Of a DNA stretch of 64,000 bases, positions 37,907 through 48,826 are shown piece after piece. Every line of letters begins with the position of its first letter. The stretch's first letter is position 1. The position numbers and the translations under genes were made by a program. The notes under the pieces were generated by a model. It was given only the letters and a program-made list of their open reading frames with translations, made no database searches and was not told where the DNA came from. Origin of the DNA: Lachnospiraceae bacterium (GTDB lineage: Bacteria; Bacillota_A; Clostridia; Lachnospirales; Lachnospiraceae); assembly GCA_017620345.1 (NCBI GenBank), contig JAFZQP010000111.1, positions 1 to 64,000 of the forward strand, in the 5' to 3' direction.

Positions 37907-39836
37907 TCAGATACTTTTCCTTGATAGTCTCCAGATATCCCCATCTGTTGCGATAAAAGCTCCTGATCAAATCCACGCTCTCATCAAATGACTTTCTTGC
38001 CTCTTCGGCGCTGCAGTCGAAATATCTCATCCTGTCCAGTATCATTTGATCTTCCATGCGCTCCTGCAGACTGTCGATGAGCCTCAGTACTTTTTCCTGT
38101 TCGAATTCATCTGCGCTCATCTCATCGATCTTCTGTACAAGATCGGATCTGAAGTTATCATCCTCCTCGGTCAGTTTTTGGAAAGGATAGAACGATTCCA
38201 TCATAAATTCTATGGGATCATACTCGGGACTTTTCATTGATGTCGAATTCATATCAAAAATGACCGGCCGCATTTTTGAGTCCCCATATTCCGTACCCTC
38301 GTCCGATCCTGTTCGCCAGAATCTTACGTTGTAGTCCGGCCAGTCTCCGTCATGGGCTGTTATGATATTTGAGGCATAATACTCCAGCAGGCTTTCCCTG
38401 TCAAAGTTTTCAACGCTCCATTCATCTCCGCTCGTAAAATCTTCCTTGTCTATGATCTTGACATCTTCCCTGTCGACACCGTATCTGTCCGCAAAGAATG
38501 AAGCGTCAAATCTGTCCGTAAGCCAGTAAAAACCTGCATATTCCCCGTTTATAAACAGACAGCACGGTACCCGGTCCGCAACAGCACATCCGCTCTCGCT
38601 CATGCAGTATCCCATTATCGCATCCATCATCTTTGTTGCCTTATCCTGGCCGCATGAATCGATCGCAAGTGAGTGGTCCTTAAAACCTACTCCGTCAGTC
38701 GTAAACTCTTCCCTGTACTTTCCCCCGTATGCTTTCCTGAAGAAGACACTGAAACTCTTCTGGTCGTCCCATCTTGAGGACAGACCTTTTATTCTGATGC
38801 CGGCGTCAGTATCCAATACGAGTTTATGATCTTCGTCAAACACTTCGAATCTCATTCCACGCTCCGATGTCCGGCCCCTTCTTGTAAAATTAGCCTTGTT
38901 GGTCTCATATTCCTCCGGCTCACCGGCTTCAACATATCTGTCATAGTCGATGCCCGGCACCATTATACCGTTCTCATACGAAAACAGATCATCCGGGTCA
39001 GCCGTGACCGAAAGTACAGTCATGTCATCATAAGCGGCTCTCTTATCAAAACCTACAAAATAGACGTATCTGTTCTCTTTTGTATACCTGCCCAGAAGAT
39101 CGGAAGCCACAGTCCTTATGACCGTACATTTATCAATATCATCCGACATGTCATGTATCCGGATCGGATCATCATAAACCGTTCCGTATTTTTTCGGATC
39201 GCTCCCGTCTGTTGTGTACAGCACCTTTCTTCCCCAAACGGAAGATATGAGGTTCAGATTGAAATCATCATCATAAAACCCGGTTTCGGCCGATGCGATA
39301 ACACTGCCTTCGATCGGTGCATCAACCGCTGTACCGTCTGCGTTGGAATACCCGGGAGTAGGAGTTTTCTGCTCCCATTTTCGTGATCCGTCACCAGTCC
39401 TTGCGTATGTACTGTCATACTCAAGTGCGGGAACCGTTATATGATCAACATATTGTTTTCTCTTATTGAGGAGGTTGAGACTGCACCCCTTTGACGACAT
39501 TACAAATCCCGGATCCAACAGAAAAAAAGATCCGGGAGCAAGTATCGTTCCATCAGGGAACACATACTTTTCCTTATCGGTGTCAGCGGATTTGTTAAGT
39601 ATATATCCCGAAAGATCGATGTCAATATCCGTCGGATTATACAGTTCTATCCAGTCGGGATACTTCCCGTTTTCATCCTCACAACAGCTGACGTTTGATG
39701 TACAGACCTCGTTGATAACGACATTCCCGAAGGAGTTCCTCCATACGATCACCGCACTGCAACAAATAATCGCAGCAAATACCGCCACAGTTATCATATG
39801 AGCATATTTTTTGCAGAACAAAACGAACTTCTTCAT
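37899..39836 (-). CDS. CotH-kinase family protein with lamin-tail and chitobiase-like domains
   Basis: 645-residue membrane-anchored, extracytoplasmic protein: TM at about 12-32, lamin-tail domain about 35-150 (VVINEVCTSN, WIELYNPTDIDIDLSGY), a beta-sandwich like the C-terminal domain of chitobiases at about 165-250 (KVLYTTDGSDPKKYGT), and a CotH kinase domain at about 300-600 with FINGEYAGFYWLTDRFD and the acidic RPVIFDMNST. CotH kinases phosphorylate spore-coat proteins in Bacillus; the exported domain set here suggests a cell-surface role. First gene of the CotH-VTC-DUF4956-GT unit. Confidence 0.85.
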   Translation of the reverse strand: MKKFVLFCKKYAHMITVAVFAAIICCSAVIVWRNSFGNVVINEVCTSNVSCCEDENGKYPDWIELYNPTDIDIDLSGYILNKSADTDKEKYVFPDGTILAPGSFFLLDPGFVMSSKGCSLNLLNKRKQYVDHITVPALEYDSTYARTGDGSRKWEQKTPTPGYSNADGTAVDAPIEGSVIASAETGFYDDDFNLNLISSVWGRKVLYTTDGSDPKKYGTVYDDPIRIHDMSDDIDKCTVIRTVASDLLGRYTKENRYVYFVGFDKRAAYDDMTVLSVTADPDDLFSYENGIMVPGIDYDRYVEAGEPEEYETNKANFTRRGRTSERGMRFEVFDEDHKLVLDTDAGIRIKGLSSRWDDQKSFSVFFRKAYGGKYREEFTTDGVGFKDHSLAIDSCGQDKATKMMDAIMGYCMSESGCAVADRVPCCLFINGEYAGFYWLTDRFDASFFADRYGVDREDVKIIDKEDFTSGDEWSVENFDRESLLEYYASNIITAHDGDWPDYNVRFWRTGSDEGTEYGDSKMRPVIFDMNSTSMKSPEYDPIEFMMESFYPFQKLTEEDDNFRSDLVQKIDEMSADEFEQEKVLRLIDSLQERMEDQMILDRMRYFDCSAEEARKSFDESVDLIRSFYRNRWGYLETIKEKYLNE

Positions 39837-39845
39837 TCGGTCAAC

Positions 39846-41024
39846 TTAATGATGAAACAGTCTTACTCCGTTACAGATCATGACAATACCATACTCGTCG
39901 CAGGCCTCGATCACGAGATCATCACGTACGGATCCTCCGGGCTGGACTATGTATGATACTCCGCTCTTGACGCCGCGATCTATATTGTCACGGAATGGGA
40001 AGAACGCATCAGAGCCAAGCGATACACCGCTCATCTTATCAAGCCAGTTCCTCTTTTCTTCGGCTGTGTAAACGTCCGGTCTTGTGGCAAAATACTTCTG
40101 CCAGACGTTATCACCGAGCACATCCATATATGTGTCACCGATATAATTGTCTATCGCATTATCTCTGTCCGCTCTGCCAATGCCTTCGGCAAAATCAAGC
40201 TCAAGTACTTTCGGGCTCTGCCTTAGGAACCAGTTATCCGCCTTTTGTCCCGCAAGGCGAACACAATGAACCCTTGACTGCTGTCCGGCGCCGATACCGA
40301 TCGCCTGCCCATCCTTTACATAGCATACCGAGTTGGACTGTGTATACTTAAGAGTAATAAGAGATATCAGAAGATCATGCTTTGCGTCTTCGGGAAGATC
40401 TTTGTTCTTTGTCACTATATTGGTAAGGAGTGAATCATTTATCTGAATATCATTCCTGCCCTGCTCAAAAGTTATACCGAATACTTCTTTGTGCTCAACC
40501 GGCGCCGGTCTGTAATCACTGTCAATCTGAATAACCGCGTAATTTCCCTTTTTCTTTGCAGACAGCACCTCCAGTGCTTCCGGCTCAAACCCGGGAGCTA
40601 TAACACCGTCCGATACTTCCCTTTTAAGTATCATTGCCGTGGACAGATCGCATACATCCGAAAGAGCAACAAAATCGCCGAATGATGACATCCTGTCTGC
40701 GCCTCTCGCCCTTGCATATGCGCATGCAAGAGATGACAGATCTCCAAGATCTTCAACAAAATAGATCTTCTTCATCGTATCCGAAAGAGGCTTTCCGATC
40801 GCTGCTCCCGCAGGGGATACATGCTTAAAAGATGTTGCTGCAGGAAATCCTGTTGCAGCCTTAAGTTCCGAAACAAGCTGCCAGCCGTTTAAGGCATCAA
40901 GGAGATTGATATAGCCGGGTCGTCCGTTTAACACCGTTATGGGCAGTTCGCCGCCGTCTGCGCGGTAGATCCTTGATGGTTTCTGGTTGGGGTTGCAGCC
41001 GTATTTGAGTTCGAGTTCTTTCAT
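39846..41024 (-). CDS. Stand-alone AICAR transformylase (PurH C-terminal domain only)
   Basis: Formylates AICAR to FAICAR. The 392-residue protein corresponds to the transformylase half of PurH (KYGCNPNQKPSRIY, SFKHVSPAGAAIG, GIGAGQQSRVHC, GSDAFFPFRDNID) and lacks the MGS-like cyclohydrolase half. The ATG at 41024 has GAGGAG 7 nt upstream. The missing activity is probably supplied by the PurO-type gene immediately upstream. Confidence 0.92.
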   Translation of the reverse strand: MKELELKYGCNPNQKPSRIYRADGGELPITVLNGRPGYINLLDALNGWQLVSELKAATGFPAATSFKHVSPAGAAIGKPLSDTMKKIYFVEDLGDLSSLACAYARARGADRMSSFGDFVALSDVCDLSTAMILKREVSDGVIAPGFEPEALEVLSAKKKGNYAVIQIDSDYRPAPVEHKEVFGITFEQGRNDIQINDSLLTNIVTKNKDLPEDAKHDLLISLITLKYTQSNSVCYVKDGQAIGIGAGQQSRVHCVRLAGQKADNWFLRQSPKVLELDFAEGIGRADRDNAIDNYIGDTYMDVLGDNVWQKYFATRPDVYTAEEKRNWLDKMSGVSLGSDAFFPFRDNIDRGVKSGVSYIVQPGGSVRDDLVIEACDEYGIVMICNGVRLFHH

Positions 41025-41041
41025 GGGTTTTCTCCTCGCCA

Positions 41042-41755
41042 CTAATTATGTTTATTTACGATCCTTGTCTTCATCTCGCCTGTCGCTATATCAATGTATC
41101 TCACAAGCAGGGATACTTTGTTGTCGAGGTTGAGGTTCTCCCACAGTTTCTTCGTGAAGGTTTCAATGTCATCCTCTATCGCAACAAACTTCGGTTCTCC
41201 CTCGAATGACGGGAGGGGATTTCCGTCCTTCATGTATGTATGGATAAAATGTCCCTCGCCTGCAAGAGGATTGTCGTATGTATATGTGAAGCGGTTACAC
41301 TCTTCAGGGTTTCCGTTGTTGCTTTTCAGTATTGACAGTGCATATGTGTACTTGCCGTTTACGATGTCCATGATGCCGGAAATACGCGGTGTGTAGTTGG
41401 GAGCGTCGGGCTCGAATTCACGGCACCTTAAGGACTCTTCAAATGATTTTCCGGCCTTTAATCCCTCATATATCGTGTCTGTCTGATCACCGTTAGTCAC
41501 TATTGTTGTATTCTCAAGAACCCGTACCGGTGAATAGATGATCAGAGACGGGTCTTCAAGCTTGCTCTCATCAAATGCCTTCGTGCGTATTCCGTCACCG
41601 TCCTCAACAAACACGCGGTTTCTGGAATTGGTGCTTCTTCCCATAATAAAATAAGCCGTTACGGCATACTTACCGTCGGCCGACCTTCCGATAACGATCC
41701 CGCGTCCGGGATATGAATTAGAATCGAGTTCCCTAAATAAGTTGATTTTTTGCAT
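41042..41755 (-). CDS. purO: IMP cyclohydrolase, PurO-type
   Basis: 237 residues with the PurO opening YPGRGIVIGRS near residue 14 and AYFIMGRSTNSRNRVF. This family, first known from archaea, closes FAICAR to IMP and is unrelated to the PurH N-domain. The ATG at 41755 follows AAAGGAG. Paired with the transformylase 17 nt downstream, it completes purine synthesis. Confidence 0.88.
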   Translation of the reverse strand: MQKINLFRELDSNSYPGRGIVIGRSADGKYAVTAYFIMGRSTNSRNRVFVEDGDGIRTKAFDESKLEDPSLIIYSPVRVLENTTIVTNGDQTDTIYEGLKAGKSFEESLRCREFEPDAPNYTPRISGIMDIVNGKYTYALSILKSNNGNPEECNRFTYTYDNPLAGEGHFIHTYMKDGNPLPSFEGEPKFVAIEDDIETFTKKLWENLNLDNKVSLLVRYIDIATGEMKTRIVNKHN

Positions 41756-41789
41756 ATACACTCCTTTGTAATCTGTGCTACAAGGCATT

Positions 41790-44405
41790 CTACGTTAGGT
41801 ATTTAGCCTCAAATTCACTTCTCGGCATCGGCTTATCAAAGTAGAATCCCTGGACCATACGTACATTCATGTTCTCGAGTGCCTTGAACTGCTCCGCAGT
41901 CTCGATACCTTCAACGCAGACACGCACGCCAAGGGCATCGGCCAGTTCACCTATCATCCTGACGAATGACTGTGCATAATTATCTGTTGCAAGATCCGTT
42001 ACAAATGTCTGATCGACCTTGATAACATCAAGCGGTATCTCACGTATATGGTTAAGGGACGAATACCCGGTTCCGAAGTCGTCAAGCGCTATACGTATCC
42101 CCAGCTTCTTGATATTTCCGAGTATCTTCTTCATTCTCTCCATATCATTGATCGCCAGCGATTCGGTAACCTCAAGTGTCAGGTTCCTCGGGTTGACGCC
42201 CACTTCATTGATGGTCTTTTCGATACACTCCGCAATATCATTCTGCATGAGCTGAACAACCGAAAGATTGACATTGACCTTATAATACGGATGTCCGTTT
42301 TCGTTCCAGTATTTTACCGCTTCACACGCGCTCTTCAGGACATGGAGTCCTATAGGATTGATAAGGCCAAGATATTCCGCAAGCGGGATAAAATCACCGG
42401 GCGAGATAAAACCGAGTTCCGCCGAATTCCATCTGATGAGCGCCTCTGCACCCGTACAGGGATTACCGGGTTTGGTAATGTCAACGATCGGCTGATAGTA
42501 TACCTCGAACTGGTTGTAGTCTGTCGCAGTCGCCGCACGCATACTCTTTTCCATGTCAAGTCTCTTATATGCTTCGGCATCGGATGAATCTGTATAATGC
42601 GCCATCTTGTTCTTGCCGGATTTCTTGGCTGAATACATGGCGATATCTGCCTTACGGATCAGATCCTGAACGCTCTCTCCCTCATCGGGGAATGTTACAA
42701 CACCGATACTTGACGTGCAGTAATAGTCAGCGCCCTTTAAGAACCATGGTTTATTGAACACAACCCTGATGTTTTCTATTATCTCTTCGAACTTATCATA
42801 ACTCGTATGGGGAACAAGTATTACGAACTCATCACCTCCCATACGGTAACATGTATTCTCAACACCGTTTATACGGGAAAGGCTGTTGGATATGGCTTTT
42901 AAGAGCACATCACCGTACTGGTGCCCGAGTCCGTCATTTATATGCTTGAAATCATCAAGATCAAGATAGATAACGGCACCTTTGCCACCGCATTCCTTTG
43001 CCTCATCAACCAGGCGCAGAAGATCTCTTTCACAGCACATACGGTTATACAGGCCTGTAAGGAAGTCATTGTTCGCCTGCTGCTCTATCTTCTTCTGATA
43101 CTGCTTCTTCTCTGTTACGTCTATTATCGCATACAATACGACCTTACGTCCGTCCACCCAGGTCATGTTGGTCGAGGTAACGTCATACCAGCGGTTCTTC
43201 TCCTTGTAGTTGACCTCCCTGTAACTTGAAGCCGTATTATATCTGGAGCCTTCCTCGAACAATCCGACGATGGATCCGCTCATTATCTCCTGCTCGAATG
43301 TATTCTTGCACATCCTGTTGACATATACGATGTTTGAACTGTTGACATCACGCACGTATATGACCGAACCGACATTATCAAGGATCGTCTCAAGCGATTT
43401 GTATGAACTGGTGATAGAATTACGCTGGATGCGGTTCGTTGCACTGGACTGGATGACTTTGGTCGCATCTCCGAAGAACTTGACCTCATCCATGCCCCAT
43501 TCTCTGCCGATCTTGTTGTCAACATAGAATGCGTACATTGCAGTCTTACCGCCTATCGCTATAGGGATCGCTACTGCAGCTGAAATGCCGATGGAGTCAA
43601 GCCAGTCACGGTTTTTCTCCTCTATCCTTGTACGATACGAGATTATCTTCGTCTGGTCACCTATCTGAGACAGGAAGGACTGCGACATTATGTCTATAAC
43701 GGGATCAAGCGGTGATTCTCCGGAAGCGACATAGCTCCCTATGATCTCAATACCGTTCCCGTCCCGTTTTGGCCGAAGAACATATGCATGGGATATATCC
43801 GCATAAGTTCCTGTATAGTCAAGAACTCTGTTGGCAATGACCTCAAAAGATTCATCTGAACCGAGCTGCGACACAACTCCGGTCATAGCCTCTGACCGCT
43901 TCAGGGCATGCTGCATCTCTTCCGCGCCCGACATCGCACGCTTTGCATCGGCCACTGCCTCAGCCGCAACATATGACTCACCGTATATTCTCTTGGAAAC
44001 CTCACGAATAAGATCTACTGAGGAATTGAATTTGTAAAGGGGAATGGTGCTTTCGAAATTGGTAATATCGTTCTCTCCGCCCTCATCAGGCATTACACCG
44101 GCAATGAACCATGCAAAAGAAGGAACTCCGCCGACTCTGACACCGACCGTTGCAATCTTCAAATTGGGATACTCGGTGTTCTCAATGACCTGTTCTTCTA
44201 CGGAATCAAAAAGAACTCTGTTGATCGCGGCACGTATCTGCATCTCATCAAGAAGCGACACGACACGCCCTATTTCTTCGGGATTTCCGGACATCTCGGT
44301 AACGCGTTTTCCGGTTTCATCGACACAAAAAATAAACAGGTTCGCAACCTGCGCATACACATCCTGCAATCCCTGCAGTTCACTTGTATCGATCATAAAA
44401 CCCAT
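41790..44405 (-). CDS. GAF-PAS-GGDEF-EAL cyclic-di-GMP signalling protein
   Basis: 871-residue soluble protein: N-terminal sensory region (about 1-135), GAF-like domain (about 175-325), PAS (about 335-440), GGDEF (motif at about 523-527, YRMGGDEFVILV) and EAL (motif near 652, GAEALIRW, with NVNLS, EVTES, DDFGTGYSS and VEGIET). Both catalytic signatures are intact; the RxxD inhibitory site before GGDEF is absent. No TM, so it senses a cytoplasmic signal. It has no ribosome binding site: TATCAT lies 7 nt before the ATG. Confidence 0.92.
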   Translation of the reverse strand: MGFMIDTSELQGLQDVYAQVANLFIFCVDETGKRVTEMSGNPEEIGRVVSLLDEMQIRAAINRVLFDSVEEQVIENTEYPNLKIATVGVRVGGVPSFAWFIAGVMPDEGGENDITNFESTIPLYKFNSSVDLIREVSKRIYGESYVAAEAVADAKRAMSGAEEMQHALKRSEAMTGVVSQLGSDESFEVIANRVLDYTGTYADISHAYVLRPKRDGNGIEIIGSYVASGESPLDPVIDIMSQSFLSQIGDQTKIISYRTRIEEKNRDWLDSIGISAAVAIPIAIGGKTAMYAFYVDNKIGREWGMDEVKFFGDATKVIQSSATNRIQRNSITSSYKSLETILDNVGSVIYVRDVNSSNIVYVNRMCKNTFEQEIMSGSIVGLFEEGSRYNTASSYREVNYKEKNRWYDVTSTNMTWVDGRKVVLYAIIDVTEKKQYQKKIEQQANNDFLTGLYNRMCCERDLLRLVDEAKECGGKGAVIYLDLDDFKHINDGLGHQYGDVLLKAISNSLSRINGVENTCYRMGGDEFVILVPHTSYDKFEEIIENIRVVFNKPWFLKGADYYCTSSIGVVTFPDEGESVQDLIRKADIAMYSAKKSGKNKMAHYTDSSDAEAYKRLDMEKSMRAATATDYNQFEVYYQPIVDITKPGNPCTGAEALIRWNSAELGFISPGDFIPLAEYLGLINPIGLHVLKSACEAVKYWNENGHPYYKVNVNLSVVQLMQNDIAECIEKTINEVGVNPRNLTLEVTESLAINDMERMKKILGNIKKLGIRIALDDFGTGYSSLNHIREIPLDVIKVDQTFVTDLATDNYAQSFVRMIGELADALGVRVCVEGIETAEQFKALENMNVRMVQGFYFDKPMPRSEFEAKYLT

Positions 44406-44412
44406 ATGCTAA

Positions 44413-44441
44413 ATGATACCCTAAAAACCGCTTATTTTCAA
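44413..44441 (-). promoter_or_regulatory. Predicted leaderless promoter of the GGDEF-EAL gene
   Basis: TTGAAA at 44436-44441, a 17-nt spacer ending in TAGGG, and TATCAT at 44413-44418 on the minus strand; 7 nt then separate the -10 from the ATG at 44405. The spacing is ideal for transcription starting at the start codon. Confidence 0.6.
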
Positions 44442-44449
44442 CCGATTAT

Positions 44450-45982
44450 TTACTCCGCAAACTTAACAACGAGCACCCCATCCACGATCTTCACAGAGCC
44501 CTCGGCAGGATACAGAGGCATATCACTGACAATGCTTTTATCCTCTATATCTTTCATGCTCCCTTCAACTCTCGAAAATCCGCACCACATGTTCATCGTT
44601 TCTTCCCATGCAAAATCATTGATTATGGAGTTACCCTGGTAAGGCGGCAGATAAATATCGTCAAAAAGCTTCGCTCCCTGCAGATCTTCGTCATTCTTGG
44701 ATCTGTCTGCGATATAAACAACCGGAGTATCCGGCGAATAGCCCTCCGTGGACTGCATCCTGGCGATCAGTCTGTTATAGTAGTTTACAGCCTCATTCTG
44801 CATTATCTCAGCCTTAAGGTAGCAGACATTGGCAAACCTCGCCATCATTATGCCTATGGCGATCATGAAGACCACACATAGTCCGCCGATTACCCGTGTG
44901 TATTTGTTCTTTTCCCGGATCTTCTCGATCACAAATGCCGCAAGGACGAACATAAATGCCTCTCCATAGCCCATCCCTCCGTGTGCATCTTCTTCGGCGA
45001 CCATAACATAAATGAAATAAGAAAACAGCGGACTTACACCGATAAGCAGCGCAATCTGTGCCTTGTTTTTCATACCCTGAACATCCTTGATCCAGAATAC
45101 GATCAGAACTGTAACGAGCACTATCAGTATCATGTGAAGATATCTGATGTTCCACGGGAACATATTGGCGGATACACCGTTGTAGTTTATGTAATCAACA
45201 GGCTTTAAGAATCTCTTATATGCCGTGATAACCCGGAGTTTATATCCTCTGATATCCGTCATACCATACGAATTCACTCCCTTATAGTCATACATCTCCT
45301 GATGGTTAAGCTTAAGGAACAAACGGTTAATTACAAAATACTCCGCCATGAAACATATGCAGACTGCCACGTTCCTAACCGCAAGTATGATGTAATCCTT
45401 CCACTCCATGTCCGAATCACTGACTTCATCGAGCATGAAAATGAGCAGAACGATCAGGTTTATGGATATATTTGACTGATAGATGCCGACAGACAATGCC
45501 ATAAGGACCGAACATGCGAGAAGGGACGCAAGGTTCCTGTATTTATAAAAAATATAGGCACCCACAACAGACATAAGTGCACTCGCATAATAATATCCCG
45601 CAGTAAAAACGTAGCCGAAGATATTTGTGACCGACGGAAAACAAATCATTATTCCGCAGAGCGATATGATCAGGAGATTCGAGAAGATGTTAAGTTTCCT
45701 GCACAGAATGTAAACAATGGCACCGATCGCGGCGATCGTTATGATACCGTTAAACACCGGCATGCTGTAATTCCTTCCTGCAAACAGCCACTCGATGATC
45801 TTTCCGGAAACTCCGAGAAACCACCTGCCGAGTCCGTATGTCTCACCCACGCCGTTAAACCACGGTACGTCGTCATGATATGAATATTTATTAAACAGTG
45901 CACTCCCGTGGGCGAGTATCCCCCACCCTATACAGCACAGTGTAATAAGCCTTATCCGTTTATCCTTTATATGAATATCCAT
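44450..45982 (-). CDS. GtrC-like glucosyltransferase-domain membrane protein
   Basis: 510 residues with about eleven TM segments. YSYHDDVPWFNGVGETYGLGRWF and ALSVGIYQSNIS near residues 35-180 match the 'glucosyl transferase GtrII'-type family that decorates surface glycans using lipid-linked sugar. A soluble tail of about 120 residues ends the protein. It overlaps no gene but follows the ABC-2-like permease by 1 nt. Confidence 0.8.
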   Translation of the reverse strand: MDIHIKDKRIRLITLCCIGWGILAHGSALFNKYSYHDDVPWFNGVGETYGLGRWFLGVSGKIIEWLFAGRNYSMPVFNGIITIAAIGAIVYILCRKLNIFSNLLIISLCGIMICFPSVTNIFGYVFTAGYYYASALMSVVGAYIFYKYRNLASLLACSVLMALSVGIYQSNISINLIVLLIFMLDEVSDSDMEWKDYIILAVRNVAVCICFMAEYFVINRLFLKLNHQEMYDYKGVNSYGMTDIRGYKLRVITAYKRFLKPVDYINYNGVSANMFPWNIRYLHMILIVLVTVLIVFWIKDVQGMKNKAQIALLIGVSPLFSYFIYVMVAEEDAHGGMGYGEAFMFVLAAFVIEKIREKNKYTRVIGGLCVVFMIAIGIMMARFANVCYLKAEIMQNEAVNYYNRLIARMQSTEGYSPDTPVVYIADRSKNDEDLQGAKLFDDIYLPPYQGNSIINDFAWEETMNMWCGFSRVEGSMKDIEDKSIVSDMPLYPAEGSVKIVDGVLVVKFAE

Positions 45983-45983
45983 A

Positions 45984-48244
<2,261 letters not shown>

Positions 48245-48745
48245 TTAATAATCCGAAACCTTGCGCGGAAATACATTCTTTATCGCGCGAAGCATCTCCT
48301 CATTTGGTTCTATATCAACAAGGACCGTACCGTCCTTGCCTGACTCAAATACAACAGTGTACACAACTGCTCCGTCTTCACCTGACGTATAGTCAAGTTC
48401 CTTCAGTCCTCTTGCCCTGTATGAATCCAGTTCATGGGAATTCGAACGTGCCATTATCTCCATTTTGTTAAGATCGATATTCATGACCTTTGCACGTTTT
48501 TCTTTGGACATGATCTTATCTATCGACAGTTCCCTGTCAAGATACAGATACTCATATTCGATATCAAAACGCGGAAAAACAAAATAGGCGAGACAGGCAA
48601 ACGCTATCACGCCCACAAGAAAAATACCGTTTACAAACATGAGAAGGAAACAGACGATGGCAAGCACATACATAAGTATACGACTCACATCTACAAGCGG
48701 ATTCTTTTTTCTGGAAACCAGTACCTCAACATATGTGTCATTCAT
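48245..48745 (-). CDS. Small two-TM membrane protein (resembles DUF6106 proteins)
   Basis: 166 residues: two close TM segments at about 22-60, then a cytoplasmic domain of about 100 residues (FDIEYEYLYLDRELSIDKI, ending in FPRKVSDY). It stands 12 nt upstream of guaB and probably shares its transcript. I associate it with a Lachnospiraceae family named DUF6106, with moderate certainty; no function is known. Confidence 0.65.
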   Translation of the reverse strand: MNDTYVEVLVSRKKNPLVDVSRILMYVLAIVCFLLMFVNGIFLVGVIAFACLAYFVFPRFDIEYEYLYLDRELSIDKIMSKEKRAKVMNIDLNKMEIMARSNSHELDSYRARGLKELDYTSGEDGAVVYTVVFESGKDGTVLVDIEPNEEMLRAIKNVFPRKVSDY

Positions 48746-48777
48746 AGCCGTTACCCCGTCAAATAGTTGTTTAAATA

Positions 48778-48806
48778 ATACTAATACCCTATCCCAAGTT
48801 TATCAA
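48778..48806 (-). promoter_or_regulatory. Possible promoter of the small membrane protein-guaB unit
   Basis: TTGATA at 48801-48806, 17-nt spacer, TAGTAT at 48778-48783 on the minus strand. The spacer contains TAGGGTAT, the same string seen before several other genes in this window. Confidence 0.4.
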
Positions 48807-48826
48807 TAGGAATATTTTCCAATGTT

